This document shows, one piece after another, positions 8,978-15,755 of a stretch of 56,631 nucleotides of DNA; the first letter of the stretch is position 1, and every line of letters begins with the position of its first letter. This DNA is from Sulfurovum sp. (GTDB taxonomy: Bacteria; Campylobacterota; Campylobacteria; Campylobacterales; Sulfurovaceae): positions 1-56,631 of the forward strand of contig JAGXFO010000004.1 in the NCBI GenBank assembly GCA_024637255.1, in the 5' to 3' direction. The notes under the pieces are model-generated. The model did no database searches. It saw only the letters and a program-made list of their open reading frames with translations, and was not told the DNA's origin. The position numbers and the translations under genes are program-made.

Positions 8978-9406
8978 TCAAAGATATTGCCTGACCCACT
9001 CTTTTATTTGTGAACTGCTGCGTGCTCCAACAAATCTGTCTATCTCTTTTCCCTCTTTAAAAACAAGCACCGCTGGGATAGTTGCGATAAGATTCTTAGA
9101 ACCTAGTGTTTGTTCATCATCGTTATTGATCTTCAAAAATTGTGCCTGCAGTGGCATCGCCATCGCCGCTAGTTCAAAATGTGGCGCCATGGCTATACAT
9201 GGGCCACACCAAGGTGCCCAAAAGTCTACGATAACAGGCAGATCAGAGTTTGTTATGAAGTTTTCCAGGATATTGGCATTCCCATCAATCGGCCTGGAGT
9301 CTAAAAGTGACTCTCCGCACTGAGTACAGTTCTCTTCTGCGTATGACTCTTTTTTCTCTATACTGCTTACTTCAAGACAATGGGGACAAACAACATTTAC
9401 ATTCAT
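8978..9406 (-). CDS. Zinc-ribbon thioredoxin (TrxC type), copy 1
   Basis: A 142-residue cytosolic disulfide reductase. The N-terminus has two CxxC pairs (CPHC and CTQC, residues about 7-34), the zinc ribbon of thioredoxin 2. The thioredoxin fold follows with the active site WAPWCGPC and a cis-proline in TIPAVLVF. The ATG at 9406 is preceded by GGAG nine bases upstream. It is divergent from the mtfA-like gene, with an inverted repeat between them. A close paralogue of identical length is encoded at 10451-10879. Confidence 0.9.
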   Translation of the reverse strand: MNVNVVCPHCLEVSSIEKKESYAEENCTQCGESLLDSRPIDGNANILENFITNSDLPVIVDFWAPWCGPCIAMAPHFELAAMAMPLQAQFLKINNDDEQTLGSKNLIATIPAVLVFKEGKEIDRFVGARSSSQIKEWVRQYL

Positions 9407-9461
9407 AGATCAACACTCCAATATTTTATATATCATTTTATACTATTGTCGACATTATAGC

Positions 9462-9500
9462 GTGTAACATCATAAATACCTGAAGCTAAAAGTGTTACAC
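9462..9500. promoter_or_regulatory. Inverted repeat between divergent trx copy 1 and mtfA-like gene
   Basis: Arms GTGTAACA and TGTTACAC separated by 23 bases lie midway between the two divergent starts. A TTATAGC motif flanks each arm in direct orientation. It may be an operator; I cannot name the regulator. Confidence 0.35.
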
Positions 9501-9537
9501 TTATAGCGATACACTTTTATTACAAGGTTTTTCGGCA

Positions 9538-10395
9538 ATGACGGGCTATTATCTTCTACTCATACAATTTCTTTTTGCGCTTATCGCACTCTTTTTGTTT
9601 TGGCAAAGTATAGGTTACTTTCGTCGTATGTGGAGGTACAAGAGAATCAAAGCTATGCCTTTTCCAATATCCTATGTGGCCATACTGCAAAAGATGCACC
9701 AGTACCGGACACTCACACCCCAACAGAAAGAAAAACTCCACTTTATGATACTTCTTTTCATAGATCAAAAAGAGTTCGTTGGTGCGAAAATGAACATCAA
9801 TGATGAAATAAAGGTCATCATCGCATTTTATGCCTGTTTGATGCGGCTTGGATTTGAACTGGGTGAGAAAGACCATGTCAGTACCATCATAGTCTACCCC
9901 CAGCACTTCATCGTAGATGACTCACATGCCCGTGATGGCATATACCATACTTCTACATCCGTCCTCAAAGGCCAGTCAGCCAATGGCACTGTAGTCATCT
10001 CTTGGCAGGATATAGAGCAACACATAGCGAAACCGGGGAAAGAGAATGTCATCATCCATGAGTTTGCCCATGAGTTGGATTTTGAAGATGGCCTTGCAGA
10101 CGGTACACCTCTTTTGGAAACTTCAAACTATCAAAGGTGGTCTGAAGTTTTCTCTAAAGCCTTTACTACATTAAAAAACCTTGAAGAGATGCAGAGAGAC
10201 TCAGAAGGACTCACACTTTTAGGTGACTATGCGCTCACGAATGAAGCTGAGTTTTTTGCTGTGTGCAGTGAACGTTTTTTTGAGACACCTAAAGCGTTCA
10301 AAAAGCATTTTCCTGATGTTTATGCAGAGCTTAAACGCTTTTATAGACTTGATGCAGAAAAATTCGACTCATCACATCTCGATCATAATGAATGA
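9538..10395 (+). CDS. mtfA: M90 family zinc peptidase, MtfA-like
   Basis: A 285-residue protein with an N-terminal membrane helix (residues about 4-24) and a metallopeptidase domain. The gluzincin motif is HEFAH at residues 164-168, followed by ELDFEDG, and the third ligand is probably in NEAEFFAVCSE. This is the signature of MtfA (Mlc titration factor), an aminopeptidase that in E. coli binds the Mlc glucose repressor. No Mlc or PTS gene is visible here, so the regulatory partner is unlikely to be the same. AAGG precedes the ATG. The gene sits between two same-strand thioredoxin copies on the opposite strand. Confidence 0.85.
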   Translation: MTGYYLLLIQFLFALIALFLFWQSIGYFRRMWRYKRIKAMPFPISYVAILQKMHQYRTLTPQQKEKLHFMILLFIDQKEFVGAKMNINDEIKVIIAFYACLMRLGFELGEKDHVSTIIVYPQHFIVDDSHARDGIYHTSTSVLKGQSANGTVVISWQDIEQHIAKPGKENVIIHEFAHELDFEDGLADGTPLLETSNYQRWSEVFSKAFTTLKNLEEMQRDSEGLTLLGDYALTNEAEFFAVCSERFFETPKAFKKHFPDVYAELKRFYRLDAEKFDSSHLDHNE

Positions 10396-10419
10396 TGTTG
10401 TTCACGTAATTTTGGTTCG

Positions 10420-10440
10420 TTCCCACGAACATCGTGGGAA
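10420..10440. repeat. REP-like hairpin, also likely bidirectional terminator
   Basis: A perfect 9-bp stem TTCCCACGA / TCGTGGGAA with a three-base loop lies between the convergent mtfA-like and trx copy 2 genes. The GGTTCGTTCCCACG core resembles dispersed intergenic palindromes seen in many bacteria. Confidence 0.6.
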
Positions 10441-10450
10441 TCAGTAACCA

Positions 10451-10879
10451 TTAAAGATACTTCTCAACCCACTTTATGATCTGCTTACTACTGCGTGCAC
10501 CGGTAAATCTATCTATCTCTTTTCCATTTTTAAACACAAGTACTGCCGGGATATTTACTATAATGATAGTTGGGTTTTGTGTTTGAGCGTTGTCGTTGTT
10601 TATTTTTAAAAACTGTGCTTGTAATGGCATAGCCATAGCTGCAGCTTCAAAATGAGGTGCCATCGTCAAGCATGGACCACACCAAGGTGCCCAGAAGTCA
10701 ACTATAACAGGTAGATCAGAAGTATGAATGAAGTAGTCCAATATAGCTAAATTTGCATTCAGCGGCTTACTTTCTAAAAGTGATCCTCCACACTCTTTGC
10801 AATGTTCAGCAGTGTATGTCTCCTTCTTTTTTACACTACTTACTTTAAGACAATGGGGACAAACTACATTGATATGCAT
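10451..10879 (-). CDS. Zinc-ribbon thioredoxin (TrxC type), copy 2
   Basis: A 142-residue paralogue of the protein at 8978-9406, about two-thirds identical. It has the same CPHC and CKEC zinc-ribbon pairs, the WAPWCGPC active site and the motif PLQAQFLKINND. I place the start at the ATG at 10879 because GGAGTGTTG precedes it with the same spacing as in copy 1; a TTG at 10894 lies inside that ribosome site. It is convergent with mtfA-like. Divergence is clearest around residues 36-52 and 104-112, so this is not a very recent duplication. Confidence 0.9.
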   Translation of the reverse strand: MHINVVCPHCLKVSSVKKKETYTAEHCKECGGSLLESKPLNANLAILDYFIHTSDLPVIVDFWAPWCGPCLTMAPHFEAAAMAMPLQAQFLKINNDNAQTQNPTIIIVNIPAVLVFKNGKEIDRFTGARSSKQIIKWVEKYL

Positions 10880-10933
10880 ATCGCAACACTCCAATTTTAT
10901 TTAGTCAGTATTATATCTTGTATAGATCAGAGT

Positions 10934-11035
10934 TTAAACTTCTCTCAACTTCTCCAACACCTTCACCATCGCCAAAGTATCAAGTTTGTAGTACACCAAA
11001 AGTGCACTTCTCATCTTCCCTTTCCCAATAAACAA
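10934..11035 (-). pseudogene. C-terminal remnant of a DUF2779-type gene, copy 2
   Basis: The frame ends at a TAA (10936-10934) and encodes ALLVYYKLDTLAMVKVLEKL followed by REV. The YKLDTLAMV core fits the DUF2779 tail. It is about 70-80% identical in DNA to copy 1 at 7911-8020 over some 85 bases. No N-terminal part of the gene remains. Confidence 0.5.
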
Positions 11036-11090
11036 CACTAAAACTTAGTGAAATATGCTACAAAATTTAGGAGCAAAAGAGATAATATAA

Positions 11091-11121
11091 AACCTTATAA
11101 AATTATATATTTTATAAGGTT
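11091..11121. repeat. AACCTTATAA palindrome, copy 1
   Basis: Perfect 12-bp arms AACCTTATAAAA / TTTTATAAGGTT around the seven-base centre TTATATA. The 31-base unit recurs at 11341-11371 with one change, and in weaker form at 13407 and 13488. Confidence 0.75.
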
Positions 11122-11250
11122 ACTCCCCTACACTCATTTTCGTTCTGGAATTTAAATTTATCAAAGGAATTAATTTTTACATAAAATTTACAGCATCAGG
11201 ATATACTGTCTTGTACTGAAACTTATTTCAACATAATATTTAATAGTACA

Positions 11251-11326
11251 AAAGCCATTAGATTTCTCTATAGTGTAAATTCCTTTTTATTTTACCTTGT
11301 CCAAAAGATGAATATTTAATGGCTTT
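11251..11326. repeat. Long-spaced inverted repeat between palindrome copies 1 and 2
   Basis: Arms AAAGCCATTA (11251-11260) and TAATGGCTTT (11317-11326), 56 bases apart, lie in the non-coding stretch 11122-11340. I see no gene in that stretch. Confidence 0.45.
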
Positions 11327-11340
11327 AAAACCGCAATGAA

Positions 11341-11371
11341 AACCTTATAAAATTATATATTTTATAAGGCT
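11341..11371. repeat. AACCTTATAA palindrome, copy 2
   Basis: Identical to copy 1 except one base in the right arm. It lies 12 bases beyond the stop of the RDD-ankyrin gene and may act as its terminator. Confidence 0.75.
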
Positions 11372-11383
11372 ATTGTAATTACT

Positions 11384-13108
11384 TTAATGACCTGTTTTAC
11401 ATTGGGTATTTTCGGGAAATGTAAAGTCAGAACAATTTGCATCTGCCATGACTATCTTCAAAACATCGATATCATTTGTATATTCATATTGAAGAATCCT
11501 ACCTTTACCTTTGATAATTTGTGCTACCTCGAGAATTCGTAATGACTTATACGTTTTATCAATAATTATTTTCTCATGTTTGTAATATGGTTGTTTGATA
11601 TAGTCAAAGGCTGTTTTTCCATTCTGATCTTTAAGATATACATCAACGATACTACCTTTCATTGAATCGACAACATCATAATGCCCATATTTGACTGCAA
11701 CTATAAGAGGTGTTTCTCCATTATCATTTTTCATATTAGCATCAACACCATCAAAATAACCCAACTTATAAAAGACACCTGTTTGAGCACTTTCCCAAAG
11801 ATTTCTTTGCTTTTCCATCTCATTTCTGTATTTGGCTCTTCTCTTCATGAATTCTTCATCTTTCTTTTGTACATACTTCTTATAGCCCGGATTCATCGCA
11901 TACAGTGTTTCTAGCCAAGAAGATGCTTGTTCTATTTCTTTTTTATAAAAAGCTTTATTTAGAGTACCTGTGGGTTTTGCATGTTTGTACTCCCACTTAT
12001 AACTTGACAAGGTTTTTTCTCTATTTTCAATATATCGCACAATAAACATCGTATACATATTATCTATGGGAAGCATCTTCTGACAAGTATCAACATTCGC
12101 ATCTTGTTTCCATATATCGGCAATATCATCTATAATATGATTTACATCATTGAGGTCATAATCATAAAAGTGTCTGCCCATATAACTCTCGTTCTTTTTT
12201 GCCTTTTTAATTCTCTCTTTAGTATTGGCATATTTATTCCGTGCATTTTTTCTAAAACCGCTACCCATATCTATCCAGTCAGTCTCATTGTGTTCTTGTG
12301 TAAGGAAATACTGAATACAGTTAAGGGAGAGATCTCTTTTCACATCTGCTTCAAAGATATTATACATCCCTTCAGCCATTACAAATTGCTGACTGCTTCT
12401 TTCTAGTTCTTGGCTATAAAATATGATTTTTGAATCATTATAATCATTCACCGCGTACTTTTGTTCATAAGAGGCATTATTGGCATCATAGCTTTGTTTT
12501 CCTAATTTATAAAACACCGATACATAGAGTATAAGGTATCCGATCAGGGTAAGAAAAGCCAGTGTTCCACTTATTCTTAGGATCTTTTGTCCCACATAAC
12601 CCACGCTCTTTTTTCCTTCTTTTCCGGCACGCTTTATTTCACTTGTATCGACTACGATACTGTGTACCAATAGGTCATGTATCATCTGTTTCTTTTGAGT
12701 AAAGAACATCAGGAGGGGTGGAAGAAAAAATAGCAGTTGTGGCAACTGCTGGACAGTAGGCGAAGGGGCTAGAGTCATATCGTACTGCATGCCTCTGAAT
12801 AAAATGTATAGCAAGAAAGGTGTAATACTAACAATAAACCTTAAAGATGCTGACTTGAAGGAAAGCGGATCTTGTTCACTGTCAAGTACTTCAATACCAA
12901 AGAGTTTACCTCCTATGGTAGTTCTCCATTTAATGAGCATCACAGTAGTATATAACCACCATACGACTACTAGTATCACTATACTTTTTACATCTATGGC
13001 AAATCTTATAATACTCAATATGAGCGAAACTATAAATATGTCTACAAGTGTTGCCAGAAGTCTCGTAAAAAATCCTGCATAAATCATCTCTTTGGTCTTT
13101 TGTTCCAT
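11384..13108 (-). CDS. RDD-domain membrane protein with C-terminal ankyrin repeats
   Basis: A 574-residue protein. Residues about 8-155 form an RDD domain: FTRLLATLVDIFIV and IGGKLFGIEVLD carry the Arg and Asp residues that define it, with about four hydrophobic segments. A further membrane segment lies at about 183-203. A long charged central part (about 205-450) follows, which I do not recognise. The last 120 residues carry ankyrin-like repeats (NDNGETPLIVAVKYGHYDVV; KDQNGKTAFDYI). RDD proteins are membrane proteins of mixed or unknown function; ankyrin repeats usually bind proteins. The gene stands alone and is bracketed by palindromes on both sides. The ATG at 13108 is the only sensible start. 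Confidence 0.75.
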   Translation of the reverse strand: MEQKTKEMIYAGFFTRLLATLVDIFIVSLILSIIRFAIDVKSIVILVVVWWLYTTVMLIKWRTTIGGKLFGIEVLDSEQDPLSFKSASLRFIVSITPFLLYILFRGMQYDMTLAPSPTVQQLPQLLFFLPPLLMFFTQKKQMIHDLLVHSIVVDTSEIKRAGKEGKKSVGYVGQKILRISGTLAFLTLIGYLILYVSVFYKLGKQSYDANNASYEQKYAVNDYNDSKIIFYSQELERSSQQFVMAEGMYNIFEADVKRDLSLNCIQYFLTQEHNETDWIDMGSGFRKNARNKYANTKERIKKAKKNESYMGRHFYDYDLNDVNHIIDDIADIWKQDANVDTCQKMLPIDNMYTMFIVRYIENREKTLSSYKWEYKHAKPTGTLNKAFYKKEIEQASSWLETLYAMNPGYKKYVQKKDEEFMKRRAKYRNEMEKQRNLWESAQTGVFYKLGYFDGVDANMKNDNGETPLIVAVKYGHYDVVDSMKGSIVDVYLKDQNGKTAFDYIKQPYYKHEKIIIDKTYKSLRILEVAQIIKGKGRILQYEYTNDIDVLKIVMADANCSDFTFPENTQCKTGH

Positions 13109-13406
13109 CTAAACTCTTTTACTATTATTTTTTTGGCTCAAAACTTTTCTTATGGTACTAATAATTTTTAAAAATTAGAACTCGATAAAACTGTAACTTT
13201 CCTGTGAGAGAGTTATAAATTATGTTTAAGTTTATAATTATATTAAATATACTGTCATTTTTATGTAATATTTATATCTTTTAACCGATATAAAATATAT
13301 ATTCATTAAAACTAATTCATCAAGTAAGTAGTGTAGACTAAAAACTGTAGTTAATAGTATAAGAAGGTACACCCTAGACATTCAAAAGTTTAGACTATAA
13401 AATCAA
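13109..13406. other. AT-rich intergenic stretch, no gene seen
   Basis: Very AT-rich, with stops in all frames. It presumably holds the promoter of the minus-strand RDD-ankyrin gene, but I cannot single out a convincing -10 box among many TATA-like stretches. Confidence 0.4.
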
Positions 13407-13437
13407 AACCTTATAATCTAACATATTTTATAATGTT
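13407..13437. repeat. AACCTTATAA palindrome, copy 3 (degenerate)
   Basis: AACCTTATAA pairs with TTATAATGTT with one mismatch; same overall length as copies 1 and 2. It lies on the upstream side of the RDD-ankyrin gene. Confidence 0.55.
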
Positions 13438-13440
13438 TAT

Positions 13441-13480
13441 CGCTGTAGCGACGTTTTCGGGGCATAAATCCGACCCCTTC
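13441..13480. repeat. REP-like GC-rich palindromic element
   Basis: A GC-rich island in AT-rich DNA, with a CGCT-GT-AGCG hairpin, then GGGG and CCCC arms around CATAAATCCGA. It resembles dispersed intergenic palindromes. It sits exactly between palindrome copies 3 and 4. Confidence 0.45.
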
Positions 13481-13487
13481 AATAGAA

Positions 13488-13524
13488 AACCTTATAAAAT
13501 GTTCTATATGGGAGGTTTTATAAT
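13488..13524. repeat. AACCTTATAA palindrome, copy 4 (degenerate)
   Basis: AACCTTATAAAA on the left pairs through TTATAAAA / TTTTATAA with the right arm at 13517-13524; the outermost bases have diverged. Confidence 0.5.
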
Positions 13525-13576
13525 GAAAACATGAAATCAAATGAATTTAAAAATTTATAGTTTGTTTCATTGGAAC

Positions 13577-13696
13577 TTATAGTTCAACTACCCTCTCAAA
13601 CATCTCCTTGATCTCACTCTCATGAGAGATCAAAAATATCTGTCTATACTGTTCTTTGATGGTATGGAATGCTTCCATGATCTCAAATGATACCAT
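13577..13696 (-). pseudogene. C-terminal remnant of an SbcC/SMC-like ATPase
   Basis: Forty codons ending at a TAA encode MEAFHTIKEQYRQIFLISHE then SEIKEMFERVVEL. This looks like the D-loop to H-loop tail of SbcC/Rad50-type ATPases, where the ISH histidine contacts ATP. The rest of the ATPase is absent. It follows directly, in another frame, on the DUF2130 C-terminal fragment. Confidence 0.5.
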
Positions 13697-13697
13697 T

Positions 13698-13973
13698 TTA
13701 GTCATCATCCACCTCATCCTCAAATCCATCCAACAACTCCAAAGCTTCAATATGCCTAAGCGCACCAGCACCAGCGATACCCTGCAGAGAGCCATACATC
13801 TCAGTCGTGTTCTGCAACACACCATCTATGAGCTTTTGGCGGCGTTTACAACTAGCCATAAGAGATCGACGTTCTTTGTCTAGTTCTGTTTGCATGGTCA
13901 TGAAGCCATCCACTATGGCTTTCATCTGCATGCCAAATTCGTTACCTGTGAGGTAGCTGTAGAGTAGTGCCAT
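13698..13973 (-). CDS. Free-standing copy of the DUF2130 C-terminal module
   Basis: A 91-residue frame nearly identical in protein (three or so differences) to residues 344-433 of the DUF2130 protein at 15748-17049. DNA identity is about 90%, with most differences silent. Its ATG has a strong ribosome site (GAGG seven bases upstream), and the homology runs only about eight codons further upstream (REERGDK), where an in-frame TAA cuts it off. It may be a gene fragment, or a translated small protein made of the helical C-terminal module. The silent-biased divergence means the copy was under protein-level selection for much of its history, here or in a donor. Confidence 0.5.
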   Translation of the reverse strand: MALLYSYLTGNEFGMQMKAIVDGFMTMQTELDKERRSLMASCKRRQKLIDGVLQNTTEMYGSLQGIAGAGALRHIEALELLDGFEDEVDDD

Positions 13974-14062
13974 TTTATCACCTCTTTCTTCCCTGATTTA
14001 ATCTATATAGTATACTGACGGGGTGTAAGTAGTGAGGTCACCGTTATGGTTGGTCATGTTTC

Positions 14063-14800
14063 CTACTTCGTCATCTCAATAAACAAAAATATATAATCTT
14101 CCACTTTTGGTAAAAGCACCGTACTATGCCCATCGCCAGAAAGTATAAGCGTGGTGCCAGCTATGGCTTTTTTGCCGTACCCTAAGGCGTTAGTGCTCGC
14201 ACCTAGCGGGTCATTTTTCGTAGCGATGAAGTAGGTTTTGCTCATGGAACTTGAGAGTGCCATATCACTTTCGCTACTTCTAGACTTTCCAGCAGAGAGA
14301 GTAATGAGTGCTTTGGCATCATAATCATTGAGGACAGGAATCAACGATGACCCACCCAGCGACGCACCTATGAGGTAGAGCTTAGACATATCTAGACTTT
14401 TGTCCTCTTCTATCAACTCTAGCCAAGCTATGAGGTCTTGCGGTATGCTGGTAAAGCCTACTTTTTGTGCACTGGCATCAAACGCTGTTCTGACTTCACT
14501 GGTGTTCTTAGGTACTTGTGCTTTATTTTCTACACCTTTTTGCATGATAGACTTGCCGTGACCACGCAGGTCTACACTGAGTGTCGCCATGCCCTTTTCA
14601 TGTAGCTTTTTTGTGAGAGTATCCCATGAGGTATGGTCTGCGCCAAACTGATGTGCTAAGAGTACGATAGGCGTCGCTTTAGCAGCACTTTCTGGTTTGT
14701 CCAGCCAGCCGTGAAGTTCATATCCGTCTTCAGTGGTGAGGGTAAGTTCTGTAGCAAAAAGAGGCGCTATGAGTAAAACAGTGAGTATAAGTTTTTTCAT
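14063..14800 (-). CDS. Periplasmic alpha/beta hydrolase
   Basis: A 245-residue protein with signal peptide MKKLILTVLLIAPLFA. The fold is dienelactone-hydrolase-like: VLLAHQFGADHTSWD, VDLRGHGKS, the nucleophile elbow GASLGG (Ser147), the acid in ATKNDPLG (Asp197) and the histidine in SGDGHST (His225) complete the triad. The short cap is expected for a small esterase or peptidase. Substrate unknown. It is not obviously part of an operon; the RhuM-Fic gene ends upstream. Confidence 0.78.
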   Translation of the reverse strand: MKKLILTVLLIAPLFATELTLTTEDGYELHGWLDKPESAAKATPIVLLAHQFGADHTSWDTLTKKLHEKGMATLSVDLRGHGKSIMQKGVENKAQVPKNTSEVRTAFDASAQKVGFTSIPQDLIAWLELIEEDKSLDMSKLYLIGASLGGSSLIPVLNDYDAKALITLSAGKSRSSESDMALSSSMSKTYFIATKNDPLGASTNALGYGKKAIAGTTLILSGDGHSTVLLPKVEDYIFLFIEMTK

Positions 14801-14829
14801 GGGTGATCCTTTTATTTTTTCATTAGAGA

Positions 14830-14850
14830 CAAGTATATACTAAATACTTG
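14830..14850. terminator. Stem-loop after RhuM-Fic gene
   Basis: Arms CAAGTAT / ATACTTG around seven bases, nine bases past the end of the RhuM-Fic frame. It is AT-rich and a weak candidate. Confidence 0.35.
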
Positions 14851-14858
14851 CATATCAC

Positions 14859-15755
14859 TTATCTCTCAACATCAAAAGCATTTGGATTTATGAATTTTGC
14901 TACATCAAAACCTGCTCTTTTGAGTAGCCATATAAAACTGAAAGCCCCGGTACGTTTGTTACCGTCATTAAAAGGATGATTTTTGACAACGAAGTAAAGT
15001 AAGTGTGCTGCTTTTTCTTCTACAGTTGGGTATGCATCTTCACCAAAAACAGATTGAAATACATTGCCAAATATCCCCTCCAGACTCCTCTTAGTTTTTT
15101 CAGTTGCAAATATCTCCGCTGCTTCACCCCTTCGCATCAACTCTTGCTTGAAAGTGGCGACATCTTTATAGAGCTTTTCAACTTCAAATTCAAGATTGAC
15201 TTTGGTGATACCCTCTTTGGGTAATTCCTCTCTGTCATAACTGTCTAACCCAAACCATGTAGCAGAAAAGGACTTGATAAGCTCCAACACATCCTCGGTT
15301 CTAACATTGTCCACATTTTGAGATAACAACTTAATATCTTCAACTACTCGTAAAAATTCATCATAATTTTTTTGAAGGCGTTCTTTGTTGATGGTATAGC
15401 CTTGAACTATATGTTCCTTGAGTGTTTGTGTAGCCCATTTACGGAAGTTTGTTGCAACTTTTGAGTTAACACGATATCCAACCGATAAAATCATATCAAG
15501 ATTGTAATATTTTACCTGATAGGTTTTTCCATCACTAGCAGTTGTTGCAAATTTTGCAACAACTGCTAGTTCCTCAAGTTCTTCATCTTTAAAAATATTT
15601 CGTATGTGACGAGAAATAACTGATTTATCACGTCCAAATATTTGAGTAATCTCATCCAAACTTGCCCACACTGTTTCATTAGTAGTGTCCTCTTTAAGTC
15701 TTATTTCACCATTTTCTGTTTGGTAAATGGCAATTTCTGCTGATATTTTATTCAT
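14859..15755 (-). CDS. RhuM family protein with C-terminal Fic/Doc domain
   Basis: A 298-residue protein. Residues about 1-130 are RhuM-like: a probable DNA-binding segment (VWASLDEITQIFGRDKSVIS, then RHIRNIF) followed by YNLDMILSVGYRVNS. The C-terminal part is a Fic domain with the catalytic motif HPFNDGNKRTG (His260), which transfers AMP or a related group to target proteins. I start it at the ATG at 15755, which overlaps the DUF2130 stop by eight bases; upstream codons only repeat DUF2130 sequence in another frame. The Fic domain stops 39 residues after the motif histidine, which seems short, so the last helix may be missing. Likely a toxin- or conflict-type gene. Confidence 0.78.
   Translation of the reverse strand: MNKISAEIAIYQTENGEIRLKEDTTNETVWASLDEITQIFGRDKSVISRHIRNIFKDEELEELAVVAKFATTASDGKTYQVKYYNLDMILSVGYRVNSKVATNFRKWATQTLKEHIVQGYTINKERLQKNYDEFLRVVEDIKLLSQNVDNVRTEDVLELIKSFSATWFGLDSYDREELPKEGITKVNLEFEVEKLYKDVATFKQELMRRGEAAEIFATEKTKRSLEGIFGNVFQSVFGEDAYPTVEEKAAHLLYFVVKNHPFNDGNKRTGAFSFIWLLKRAGFDVAKFINPNAFDVER

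Noticed and set aside
11091..11371. Palindromes 1 and 2 as terminal repeats of an IS or MITE
   Set aside because: Each is itself a palindrome rather than one end of an inverted pair, there is no transposase, and target-site duplications are not visible.
13977..14062. tRNA or structured RNA in the gap between the DUF2130 fragment and the hydrolase
   Set aside because: No cloverleaf, T-loop or conserved RNA motif could be found.
14820..14860. Frameshift that would restore the missing Fic C-terminus
   Set aside because: Reading the other frames past the stop gives no Fic-like continuation, so truncation or recombination is more likely than a frameshift.
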